Positions 23,530 to 32,100 of a DNA stretch of 46,351 nucleotides are shown in pieces (position 1 is the first letter of the stretch; every line of letters starts with the position of its first letter). Source of the DNA: an uncultured Roseburia sp. (GTDB lineage: Bacteria > Bacillota > Clostridia > Lachnospirales > Lachnospiraceae); contig CANONN010000027.1 in the NCBI GenBank assembly GCA_947567625.1, forward strand, positions 1-46,351, given 5' to 3'. The position numbers and the translations under genes were made by a program. The notes beneath the pieces are model-generated. The model searched no databases and was not told the origin of the DNA. It saw nothing but the letters and a program-made list of their open reading frames with translations.

Positions 23530-24996
23530 ATGAAAACAGGCGCCCTCTACATACGCGTGTCAACCGATAAACAAGAAGAGCTCTCCCCGGATGCGCAAAT
23601 CCGCGAGGGAAGAGCTTTTGCCCAAAAGAATCATATCACGATTCCAGACGATTATATCTTTCGCGACGACGGCATTTCCGGGCGGAAGGCCCAAAAACGG
23701 CCCGCGTTCCAGCAGCTCATCGGACTGGCCAAATCCAAAGAGCACCCGATCGACTGCATCATCGTCTGGAAGTTTTCACGTTTTGCCCGCAATCAGGAGG
23801 AAAGTATTGTATACAAGTCCCTGCTGCAAAAAAACAAGGTGGAAGTCTTAAGTGTGTCCGAGCCGTTGGTTGACGGCCCGTTTGGCAGTCTGATCGAGCG
23901 GATCATCGAGTGGATGGACGAATACTACTCCATCCGCCTCTCAGGCGAAGTCGTGCGCGGCATGACGGAAAATGCCATGCGCGGCAAATACCAGGCAGCC
24001 CCTCCCATCGGCTATAAAGCTGCGGGCGGCGGCCTTCCCCCAGAGAAAGACCCTGACACACTGCCGATCGTAGAATACATCGTGAAAAGCTTTTTAGACG
24101 GGCATATGACGCCGCGCGCCATCGCCGTGAATCTAAACGCCATGGGATACCGCACAAAGCGCGGGAATCTTTACGATGCGAGAGCCGTCCGCTACATTCT
24201 CTCAAACCCGTTTTACGCCGGAAAAAACCGCTGGAATTTCAGCGGCAGAGACCGCGCGCTAAAGTCTGCGGAAGCAGTCATATATGCGGACGGCAAGTGG
24301 GAACCCCTCTATTCAATGGAAACCTATGATTTGATCAAAAAGCAACTGGACGAACTGGACAACATCCATCTTCGCAACGGCCGCCGCTTAAACGACAGCG
24401 GCAGCTATAAGCACTGGCTGTCCGGCCTGATTGTCTGCTCCGCCTGCAAAAGAACGCTCGCCTGCACCGGCGGCAAAAAGAACCGCGGCATGAATTGCTG
24501 GGCTTACCAAAAGGGTCTCTGCAAAGAATCCCACTACATCGGCATCGCCTCCCTGGAGTCGAGCATTATCGAGGGCATGGAACGCCTCTTGACCTCCGAC
24601 CGCATCCCCTATAAAATCGTGCACACTGCCCCGGCCGCACCCGACAAAGAAACGGAGCTGCGCCACATGCTCACACACCTAAACGAGCGTGAGAAGCGTG
24701 CAAAAGACGCCTATTTCAATGAGATCGATTCCCTGGAGGAATACCGGGAAAACCGCTTACAGATCAACACCGAGCGCGCCCGCCTTGAGGCCGAGCTTTG
24801 CGCCTTAACAAGTGGCGACAGCACCCCGCCAGATGATGCGCGCATGGTTGCAAACGTCAGGGAAGCGCTTTGCACAATCAAAGACGAAACCTCTGATTTC
24901 AACGAAAAGGCACGGGCCATGCGCAGCATCGTGGAAAAAATCGTATTTGACCGCAAAAATACCAGCTTCGATTTTTATCTGAAGCTGGTAAAATAG
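23530..24996 (+). CDS. Serine site-specific recombinase (large serine integrase type)
   Basis: A 488-residue recombinase. The resolvase domain starts GALYIRVSTDKQ with catalytic Ser11 and includes FRDDGISGRKAQKRPAFQQL and VWKFSRFARNQEE. The recombinase domain spans about 150-290, a zinc ribbon CSACKRTL...NCWAYQKGLC lies around 308-340, and a coiled coil is at about 370-420. The start at 23530 has GGAG upstream and gives the canonical N-terminus; a longer frame to 23476 overlaps the TOPRIM gene. It is convergent with the cotJ operon, and its stop is 24 bp from the broken end of cotJC. That parallels skin-type elements, in which the recombinase lies next to an interrupted sporulation gene. Base composition resembles the chromosome, not the AT-rich pair before it. 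Confidence 0.92.
   Translation: MKTGALYIRVSTDKQEELSPDAQIREGRAFAQKNHITIPDDYIFRDDGISGRKAQKRPAFQQLIGLAKSKEHPIDCIIVWKFSRFARNQEESIVYKSLLQKNKVEVLSVSEPLVDGPFGSLIERIIEWMDEYYSIRLSGEVVRGMTENAMRGKYQAAPPIGYKAAGGGLPPEKDPDTLPIVEYIVKSFLDGHMTPRAIAVNLNAMGYRTKRGNLYDARAVRYILSNPFYAGKNRWNFSGRDRALKSAEAVIYADGKWEPLYSMETYDLIKKQLDELDNIHLRNGRRLNDSGSYKHWLSGLIVCSACKRTLACTGGKKNRGMNCWAYQKGLCKESHYIGIASLESSIIEGMERLLTSDRIPYKIVHTAPAAPDKETELRHMLTHLNEREKRAKDAYFNEIDSLEEYRENRLQINTERARLEAELCALTSGDSTPPDDARMVANVREALCTIKDETSDFNEKARAMRSIVEKIVFDRKNTSFDFYLKLVK
24961..24989. repeat. Inverted repeat at the recombinase 3' end
   Basis: Perfect 9-bp arms ACCAGCTTC (24961-24969) and GAAGCTGGT (24981-24989) around an AT-rich 11-base loop, in the last codons of the recombinase and about 30 bp from the cotJC break. 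It may be a terminator for the shortened cotJ transcript or part of an attachment site. Confidence 0.5.
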
Positions 24997-25020
24997 CGGC
25001 TTTGGCTTTCCTCTCCATTA

Positions 25021-25131
25021 TCACCCCGTGCGCAACCGTCCTCCGTACTGGCTCATGATAACCTGCGCGATCTTTGCATTCGGTCTGGTAATATTCACCG
25101 GGTATTCCAGTCTCTTTTCATAATTCCACAT
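25021..25131 (-). pseudogene. cotJC: cotJC, truncated after about 31 residues (manganese-catalase-like spore coat protein)
   Basis: The frame starts at 25131 (TAATG overlap with the cotJB stop, GGAGG nine bases upstream) and reads MWNYEKRLEYPVNITRPNAK onward. It continues through VIMSQYGG and then runs into RLRTG and a TGA. Full CotJC, a spore coat manganese-catalase-like protein of about 190 residues, begins just this way with MW-YEK-L-YPV and QYGG, followed by GELGA and the catalase fold. The rest is missing here. The break lies beside a serine recombinase gene. No other part of cotJC is found anywhere in the window on either strand, so the remainder is either beyond the window or lost. Confidence 0.8.
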
Positions 25132-25397
25132 TACTGGCATCCTCCTTCCCACGGCAATGGCTGATCATCCCAGCACCAGGGGCTTGACGCAGTCGCCGTA
25201 TCCACTGTCAACGGACCATATTTCTGTGCATAATCTTTCATCGCGCACATGCGCATATCCAGATACTTCTGGAAGATTTCACATGCCGCCTCATCGTGCG
25301 GGTGACTATCCAAATACAAGGTCATATCCACTACTACAAAACTGACCAAATTAATCCATTGCAGCAATTCCCTTCTGCTCATCTGATTCGTCATCAT
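25131..25397 (-). CDS. cotJB: Spore coat protein CotJB
   Basis: An 88-residue protein of the CotJB family: SRRELLQWINLVSFVVVDMTLYLDSHPHDEAACEIFQKY with the D-x-x-LYLDTHP-like core, then a tail with YGPLTVDTA, PWCW and PWPW-like aromatic-proline residues (PLPWEGGCQ). CotJB is made in the mother cell during sporulation and joins the coat. It overlaps cotJA by an ATGA and cotJC by TAATG, so the three genes are translationally linked. Its presence marks the organism as a spore former. Confidence 0.92.
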   Translation of the reverse strand: MMTNQMSRRELLQWINLVSFVVVDMTLYLDSHPHDEAACEIFQKYLDMRMCAMKDYAQKYGPLTVDTATASSPWCWDDQPLPWEGGCQ

Positions 25398-25609
25398 CTT
25401 CTACAGTTCCCCCTTCCTGCCCAGAATGGAAGATCAAGCTCCGGGAATATCGTTCCCGCCTGAAGCGCTCTGTCCGGCTCATACATATTCTTAAATTCCT
25501 GCCAGGGCACATAGGCCATAGCTACCGGAAATTGTTCTGTCTGAGAAAAAAAATTCTGCTCACAGCCGCAAGTATTGGACGGCTGCATCATTCTATTATA
25601 ATTTCGCAC
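25394..25609 (-). CDS. cotJA: Spore coat associated protein CotJA
   Basis: A 71-residue protein with the CotJA core PVAMAYVPWQEFKNMYEPDRALQAGTIFPELDLPF. It starts with GTG at 25609; AAGGAG lies eight bases upstream. That ribosome binding site is in one arm of the long inverted repeat at 25613-25676. Expression in the mother cell under a sporulation sigma factor is expected from the family; I could not make a firm promoter call. Confidence 0.9.
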   Translation of the reverse strand: MRNYNRMMQPSNTCGCEQNFFSQTEQFPVAMAYVPWQEFKNMYEPDRALQAGTIFPELDLPFWAGRGNCRR

Positions 25610-25612
25610 TAA

Positions 25613-25676
25613 AAATGCTCCTTTCCTTAACCATCACACTACCAATTTATGCATGTTTCGTAAGAAAGGAGCATTT
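25613..25676 (-). promoter_or_regulatory. Long inverted repeat that can sequester the cotJA ribosome binding site
   Basis: AAATGCTCCTTTCCTTA at 25613-25629 and TAAGAAAGGAGCATTT at 25661-25676 pair almost perfectly (one mismatch or bulge) around a 31-base loop. In the cotJ mRNA the downstream arm carries the AAGGAG site eight bases from the GTG start codon. It could be a translational control element or, if it covers a sporulation promoter, a DNA-level dyad. Confidence 0.6.
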
Positions 25677-25715
25677 CCACTATATTATTTTGCCCAATTT
25701 ATGAATATACTGTAT

Positions 25716-25828
25716 TTTCACTATATGATCTTACCCAGTCTGTGCACAGCCTGCCGATTTCATTCGATTCTTCTTCTCAATCTGTAAACAGACTGTCGGT
25801 TTCACTATATGATCTTACTCAGTCTGTG
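25716..25828 (-). repeat. Tandem degenerate 42/84-bp repeats at the 3' end of the coiled-coil gene
   Basis: The run TTTCACTATATGATCTTAC plus C/T-CAGTCTGTG occurs at 25716-25744 and again at 25800-25828, exactly 84 bp apart. A less similar unit at half that distance (around 25773-25803) gives an underlying 42-bp period. The right-hand copy is the last codons and stop of the gene at 25805-26983. The left-hand copy repeats those codons and the stop out in the intergenic space. Confidence 0.8.
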
Positions 25829-26983
25829 AATCGACTGTAAGATTTCCTGCAACTGCGGTTTCATGCGCGTATCGGTCACTTTGGCGATTGCCTGCTCCGC
25901 CTCGCGCTCCATCTGGCGTATGTTGACAAGATTAAACTTCAGACGGTCTCTGAGCTTTTGCCGTCTGGTGACCAAATCATGCTTGATCTCCACCATTTCC
26001 TTGGGTTCAATCAGCGCCATCACCTGCGAAATCCAGATCTGGGGATCGTAGAGCTTAAACTGAGCCAGCATACGCACCAGACGGCCGTTAAAATATTCCA
26101 GGTCTTCGCTGGTTCTCTGATATTTCTCGCGCTCCTTGACCGCCTCCAAATAGTATTCCCAGAGCTGGTTCAACTCTTTGGCGTTCCTCGCGTGATACTT
26201 TTCACAGGCATAGTCGATGGCGTTGGCAATATTGACATATTTTATTTTGACTTTATTTTGCAAAAGAATCGCGCGGTTCATATTCTTCTCCGCAACGATA
26301 AAATCGGAATCGTCATTCTGTACCTTAAACAATACACAGCAGACCGCAGCGACCGTGACGATCATAAGCACAATCCATGCATTGTAGGTGTCCATGCGAA
26401 AGACAAACTGTAACAGCAGCAGCGTGACAGCCACCGTCGCCGCCAGACCAAAACAGACATAGACCAGATTTTTGAGATTGCGCTTGTGGCTGCCAAGATA
26501 CTCACGGTGCAGTGTCCACTCCGCCTTTTCCCGCTCCAGATAATTCATATCTTTCTTTAGCGTGTCGCGGTAGACTTCATTTGCCGCCAGACGCTTGATC
26601 GCCGCCGGTATGTCGTCTTTCTGGCTCTCGAGCTGTGCAAACTGTACATCCGTAAGTTTGCGGGTCGAATTTAGGAAATCATTGCGCGCCGTATTCAACT
26701 GGACGACATTCACTGCCGTCTCCGTCACCTTTTTCTTCTCCTCCTCCGAAAGATTCTCCAGAATCTGTATATCGTTGAGGTAAGAATTGATCTTTTTGTA
26801 CTCGCTCTTTTCCTCCTCCACTTCTCTGGCCAGCTCTATGATCTGCTCTAAGCGCTCCACCACATACTGTTCGATTTTATTGGCATTTTTCGCGTCTTTT
26901 CCGGTGATTGCGACACCGGCCGCGCCGAACCGCTCATTCAACTGCTGTTCTTTTTTCTTCCACCTGCCCCGAAATAAACCCAT
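25805..26983 (-). CDS. Coiled-coil membrane protein of unknown function, last gene of the DUF5716/DUF5717-like operon
   Basis: A 392-residue protein with basic N-terminus (MGLFRGRWKKKEQQ), heptad-rich helices at about 35-165, two adjacent membrane segments at about 171-192 (NLVYVCFGLAATVAVTLLLL) and 200-220 (AWIVLMIVTVAAVCCVLF), then a second long helical region to the end. Both soluble arms should lie in the cytoplasm if the helices form a hairpin. I recognise no enzyme motif. It follows the TPR gene by 76 bp, containing the leader hairpin at 27000-27013. AGAGG lies seven bases before the ATG. A structural or anchoring role for the operon's soluble proteins is inference. Confidence 0.75.
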   Translation of the reverse strand: MGLFRGRWKKKEQQLNERFGAAGVAITGKDAKNANKIEQYVVERLEQIIELAREVEEEKSEYKKINSYLNDIQILENLSEEEKKKVTETAVNVVQLNTARNDFLNSTRKLTDVQFAQLESQKDDIPAAIKRLAANEVYRDTLKKDMNYLEREKAEWTLHREYLGSHKRNLKNLVYVCFGLAATVAVTLLLLQFVFRMDTYNAWIVLMIVTVAAVCCVLFKVQNDDSDFIVAEKNMNRAILLQNKVKIKYVNIANAIDYACEKYHARNAKELNQLWEYYLEAVKEREKYQRTSEDLEYFNGRLVRMLAQFKLYDPQIWISQVMALIEPKEMVEIKHDLVTRRQKLRDRLKFNLVNIRQMEREAEQAIAKVTDTRMKPQLQEILQSIHRLSKII

Positions 26984-26999
26984 ACTATCCTCTCATTCC

Positions 27000-27013
27000 G
27001 CCGCGCAAGCGGC
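27000..27013 (-). repeat. GCCGC/GCGGC leader hairpin, copy 2
   Basis: On the minus strand GCCGC-ttgc-GCGGC followed by GGAATGAGAGG and the start codon at 26983. It shares about 25 bases, including the GGAATGAGAGG flank, with the copy at 46185-46198. Confidence 0.75.
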
Positions 27014-27059
27014 CTTTTATTGCGTCGAAAATCAATCCTGCTACATTCTAGTTTTGGCG

Positions 27060-27860
27060 TCACAAACACTGTTTGCGGTAATCTTCCTGCCAGTACAAAA
27101 GATTCTGCTTCATCCACACCGCAGCCTTGGCCTGGCCGGCGTTTTGCGCGAGAACTTTGATGCTCTCATCAAAATTTTGCAAGCGCTCATCCCGAAACAC
27201 CTCTCGGTACTGCTCTAAAAGCGCCGCCGTCTGCGGCTTATCCAACGGCCGTTCACTCTCCTCGAGGCATGCCTTGGCATAGAGCGCCGACTCTAGCGAC
27301 TCTTGTCTGCCGCCCAGCCGGAAAGCATTCTGATAACATTCGATCGCTTCCGCAAACAAAAACAAATGCGCATAGACCGTACCCAGATTATGCCAGATCA
27401 GCCCCGCCTCCTTGGGATGCCCCTGCAGCTCTTTCATCTGCAAAAGGCGCAGATATTCATACATGCCGCTCACATACTTTTTATTTTCCACATAGCGGTC
27501 CGCTCGTATCTTAATCCGTTCATAGAACGGTTTTTGCTCCATCTCCCGCAGCCCTGCCACGATCGCGGCGCGGCTTACGCCACTGCAATACCCCGCCTCT
27601 TTCAGCAGACAGTCCACATATTCCGCCAGTTTTCCGCCGCCCTCCCGGATTTTGCGCAATCGTTTGGCAAGCTCCTCCTGTTTTAACTGTTCCGCAATCC
27701 AGCCGCAAAGCTCGTCGCTCATAAATTCCTCTGTGATCAGACAGACATTGTGCTCGATAAAATAACTGAGCTCCTCCAAAGAATAAATATTCAGCGATAC
27801 TTCCTCAAAATAATAAGGCATTGCGGCAAGCATCTGATTGCACAAAATCAATTCTCCCAT
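27060..27860 (-). CDS. TPR-like protein of unknown function
   Basis: A 266-residue, mostly helical protein. A tetratricopeptide-like pair is clear at about residues 150-185 (GLIWHNLGTVYAHLFLFAEAIECYQNAFRLG). The N-terminal 60 residues (LCNQMLAAMPYYFEEVSLNIYSLEELSYFIEHN) look like a separate small conserved domain. No catalytic motif is seen. It starts 15 bp after the Hsp70-like gene and has only a weak GTGGGGT site, so coupled translation is likely. TPR proteins commonly bind chaperone tails or assemble complexes, which fits a partner of the Hsp70-like protein, but this is inference. Confidence 0.75.
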   Translation of the reverse strand: MGELILCNQMLAAMPYYFEEVSLNIYSLEELSYFIEHNVCLITEEFMSDELCGWIAEQLKQEELAKRLRKIREGGGKLAEYVDCLLKEAGYCSGVSRAAIVAGLREMEQKPFYERIKIRADRYVENKKYVSGMYEYLRLLQMKELQGHPKEAGLIWHNLGTVYAHLFLFAEAIECYQNAFRLGGRQESLESALYAKACLEESERPLDKPQTAALLEQYREVFRDERLQNFDESIKVLAQNAGQAKAAVWMKQNLLYWQEDYRKQCL

Positions 27861-27875
27861 TGTATGACCCCACGC

Positions 27876-29102
27876 TTACATAGACATGATGTGTTCCCAC
27901 ACCCTGTCCGTACTCTGAAACAACTCTCCGAATCCCATATCTTTCAATGTCACCTTTACCTGCGTGTCCGAGAGAGGCTTGGCCACAATCCGCAGTCTCG
28001 TGACTTTTTCGGGTCGGTCCGGGAAATTGGACAGCTCTAGCTTTTCCACCTGGGCTTCTCCGTGATCGGGCGCTTGCAGCCAAAAATCGACCTCCGGCGT
28101 GCCGTTTAAAATAACTTCGCACTCTCCCACTTTTTCAAACCAGTTATCCCCGGCGTTAATCAGGGTATAAAACTCCTGTTTTCCCCTATTTTGCACTCTG
28201 ATGCTGACATTCATCTTCATCTCCGAGGCGCCCATGTAGATAAACGGCCAGTACGCCGTCTTTGCCCTTACGGCGGCGCCATAGCAGGCGCCTTTTGCGT
28301 AAAGATTTTTGCCGACAAATACCCGGCTGATACGGCAGAGATATTTGAGCGATTCCTTCATCCATCCCTCGTCAAAGCCATCCCCTACCAGGTAGGTGGT
28401 CGACACCGCCCTCCCCTTCGACACGGTCTGCACAATCTTTAAAAACAGCTCGTCCGTCAGCGGCGCCTCCAGGTCGACCTCCTCCTCGAGCAGCGTCACC
28501 AGCTTGGGCGCGGTGTTGCGGTTGCACTCCATGCGGCGGCAGATTAAGGTCTTTCCCCGGTAATCAAACAGACACACGTCATGTAAATATAATTCTTCTT
28601 TCTGCGAATACACAAAATAATAGAAGCTCTCTTTCCTGTCCATCAGCGTAACCTGACTTCTCTCAAGCCCCAGCTGCGGCGCCATGGACAAAAACAGCTC
28701 TGATTTTTCCCTGGTCAAAGATTCCAGAGAGATCACCAGCAGATCAGGCACAACCGGCTTTTGCAGGCTGCCCGCCAAAAACATCATTTTTTTGATGAAC
28801 AGGCATAAGAGCTCTCTGTAAGAATAGCTCTCGTCTCCGAGCACCGCCGTCTCCCCATCTAACGCCCGCGCTAAAAGCCGCTCGGCAACTGCGGCGCTGC
28901 CCTCTTTTACAGCCGCCGTCGCCTCTTCCCCGACACACCACTGTGAAGTCCCCGTTTTTTTGGCAATGCAAAGAGGAATCAAAAAATGCTCGCTTCCGGC
29001 CACCGTGCTCACAGTCTCCGGCTCTTTTTTGCTCAACTGATAAAAACTGACGATCACATTGTTTTCATCCATGTCAATTCCCAGATAAAAGTGCTGCTCC
29101 AT
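27876..29102 (-). CDS. Hsp70/actin-fold (ASKHA) ATPase-like protein, DUF5716-like
   Basis: A 408-residue protein beginning with a phosphate-1-type motif YLGIDMDENNVIVSFYQ (Hsp70: GIDLG-TNS-VA). A phosphate-2-like DVCLFDYRGKTLICRR comes near residue 190, and an adenosine-type TTYLVGDGFDEGWMKESL near 260. After that comes a beta-rich region (about 300-400: MNVSIRVQNRGKQEFYTLINAG...EVILNGTPEVDFWLQAP) resembling an Hsp70 substrate domain. I believe this corresponds to Pfam DUF5716, from memory. No DnaJ or GrpE is nearby. ATG 29102 is preferred over GTG 29105 since GGGAGG lies six bases upstream. It sits between the large TPR-like gene and the small TPR gene. Confidence 0.75.
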   Translation of the reverse strand: MEQHFYLGIDMDENNVIVSFYQLSKKEPETVSTVAGSEHFLIPLCIAKKTGTSQWCVGEEATAAVKEGSAAVAERLLARALDGETAVLGDESYSYRELLCLFIKKMMFLAGSLQKPVVPDLLVISLESLTREKSELFLSMAPQLGLERSQVTLMDRKESFYYFVYSQKEELYLHDVCLFDYRGKTLICRRMECNRNTAPKLVTLLEEEVDLEAPLTDELFLKIVQTVSKGRAVSTTYLVGDGFDEGWMKESLKYLCRISRVFVGKNLYAKGACYGAAVRAKTAYWPFIYMGASEMKMNVSIRVQNRGKQEFYTLINAGDNWFEKVGECEVILNGTPEVDFWLQAPDHGEAQVEKLELSNFPDRPEKVTRLRIVAKPLSDTQVKVTLKDMGFGELFQSTDRVWEHIMSM

Positions 29103-29138
29103 CACTGGCCTCCCATCGTTATTGTTCGCGGCGCAATT

Positions 29139-32100
29139 TTATTGCAGATGAAACAATCGGCTCGTCACTTCCTCCACGCGCCTGTATTTCTTCACCTGCT
29201 GCATAAGTTTCTCGTAATTTCCATGGGCAAACGCTTCGTCCGCCAAAGACAGCACACCGTATCTGCCCCTCAACGCTTCCGGCTTCACCCGCTTCTTCAC
29301 CAGGCATCCGCTCTCCGTCGTCTCCTCGCGTCCCCCGTCGTCCTCCGTTATATAGTACTGTATCCGCTCCCCCAAAAACAAGGTGAAATCTTTTACAAAT
29401 ATGCCGTCGTACATCTCCGTCATCTCTTCGGTTAAAAACTCCCCGCCTTCCCTGCGCCATGTGATACGCACCCGCCTGGCGGGCTCTGTGTGGTATTCCA
29501 CAAAATCCCTGTCATGCAGATGATATTTTTCCAGCAGCCGCACCGGAAATTTTTGATAAAAAGCAAAATACATGCCCTGGATGGCAAAGGTCGAAAAAAG
29601 CTGCGCCAAAACCTGCGCCTGCCGCTCGGTCTCCGGCGGTTTTTCAGAAAAATGCTTTAAGAGCCCGAGCCGGCAGGTATCGTTTAGCTGTTTCCCCTGG
29701 CTCACCGCCTCATAAATCCGGGTCATCACATGAGCGGGTATCACCGCATCCCAGATCAGGTATTGATTGGAAAACCAGGTCAGATACGCCATGGCTACCA
29801 TCTCATTTTGGCCCCTCGAACAGTAACTGTCAAAAATCTCCTCGGCATAAACCGTATAGTCCGTGGTGTACAAAAACTGTGTCAGGATACGCTCCTCCAG
29901 ATCAAACGTATCTAAAAGCTGCTCCTCCGCCGCTTTCCACACCGCCGCCATGGTATGCGTCGCCCCCTGATAATAGCGGCTCAAATAGATCAAAAGCGTC
30001 TCATTTTTGCTGCCCGCCGCAAATAGACAGGCGGCAAAATCCGTCAAAAAGTCGTCTTCCTCATAGTCTGCCTCCGTGATCGCAAAAATGCAGATCGACT
30101 CGAGCACCGGAAGCGGCATAAAATCATAGCCGTACTCCCGCACCATGCGATAGGCAAGCTCGTCCTTGCCGCACTCCTTTGCAATGGCGATGGCCTTGCG
30201 CCGATTTACGGCGCTGATCTGTGAAAAATCAAGCATCTCCATGTACTGCTTCATGTCGCGCACGATACCGTGGGTGTGACACAGAAGAATCATCTGAAAC
30301 AGCAGCTCGGCGCGAAACCGCTCTCCGGTGGCATCCGCCGCTAAAAAACGCATGACCGTCTGCCGGTCCGTCATCACAAATTCCAGATTATTTCTTTTGG
30401 AAAGGAGCCAGTAAAAAATATAATCGATATTTAACGGCGCCAGCTCCAGGCAGCGGCTGATGCACCCGGCCGGATGTAATAGCTGCTGCACCTGATATGG
30501 GATACCGCCGGCGTAATAATTGCCCTGGTTATCCACAAGAATCACTTCAAACTCCTCGGTGTACGCCTGAAAATACGCCGTCTGATCGTTAAGGCTCACC
30601 ACCTTGGGTTCTTTCTGCCACGGCGTGAGAATGAGCGCACGCGCGACGGCGGGATTGCTGCAGGTGAGTTTCCAGGTAAACAGGATTTTCGAGAGCCCTT
30701 CCGCCAGCTCATCGCTCAAAAATCCGCTGCGGATGATCTGCTGGTAAATGACCGCCAGATTGTCATCCACATGGCCGGAAAGAATCTGCTCCATGGCAAA
30801 CTGCTCGATACTGCTTTTATAATTCTGGTAGATCTCCGGGTCCTTCTCCCGCTGTGCAATGATATTCACATAGAGCACCGCCTTCTGTTTGGCCGGCAGC
30901 CCGCTGTCATACCGAAAATACATTTGCAGCATACGGGGCACGCTCCCGACCTCCCTGCTGCTCAAAGACATAAGGTACGCCTCATAGAGCCCCGTCATAT
31001 GCAGTTCCGCGCGTATGCCCGCCTCATACCAGGCGCGGTATTCCGGCCCGTAACACTGCCCCTTGATCAGATAACCGCAGATGGCGCTAAGCATCGCCGT
31101 ATGGCTGTACACCTCATAGCAGGCTTTTAAAATGCGGTAGATATCCTTGTTAAATTCGCGCACGCCGGCAACCAGGCCGCACACCTGCTCCGCAACACTC
31201 TGTGACAACGCCCCATGCTTTGCGGCCCAGTTTAAGATCTCCCGCTCAAACGTCCCCAATTTCCCCAAAAGATAGGGTTCTTTCTGGTAAATATAATAGG
31301 CTTCGACATAAAAATACGGACTCTTATAGCCTTCGGCGGTCCATACCTCGATGGCGCGAAGCTTCATCGAGGATTTTTGATCGTACTCCTCGCGCAAAAA
31401 GAGAAGAATCCAAAAGAGCAGCGGACTTTTGGCGTGGCTTAGAAACAGCGCTTCGATCTCCTCTGTCATGTGTTCCACAAAAATCGCATCCCGGTCCATC
31501 AGCGTACACAGGTAGAGATAATATCCCCACAACGGCACATCTCTCGCCGGCTGGCTGCGCTTATATTCCTGCATAATCCACTCTGCTTCCTGCCGCTGAT
31601 TGTTGATGATAAACGCCTGCGCTTTCATCAGCGCATAAAAATCATTGTCCTCGTCCAAAGAGATCAAATGATTCAGATATTCCACCGAACGTCCAACCCA
31701 GACGCCGGTGACGATTTTATTGAGACGATAATCAATATAAAGCCGGGCCAGGCGCATATGCGCTTCCCGCTTTTGCTGATGCGCAGAGAGCCTGTCCGCC
31801 CGCACATAATCCTTTTGCGTCGCACAGACCTCATACGCCACCTGTTCCCCGTAATAACGGAAATACAGCCTGCCGTAATTGTTGCCCGCATGAAGCTGCT
31901 CTGCCTCAATATAATATTCAAACATACACACGCTGCCCATAAAATCCTCAGCGCGCAGACGCTTTTTCGACGGCACCAAAAAGGCGGCGTCCGACTCCAC
32001 CGTGATATCGAGATAACCCCATTCGCTGCGCCTTAGCTCAAGCTGCTCTTTGCGGCTCGCAAGAATCCCCACAAACTCTGCATACTGCTTCTCCAGCGTG

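Noticed and set aside
25688-25856. Regular 42-bp repeats looked at first like a short CRISPR array
   Set aside because: Units are degenerate, contiguous with no unique spacers, and one is coding sequence; no cas gene is near.
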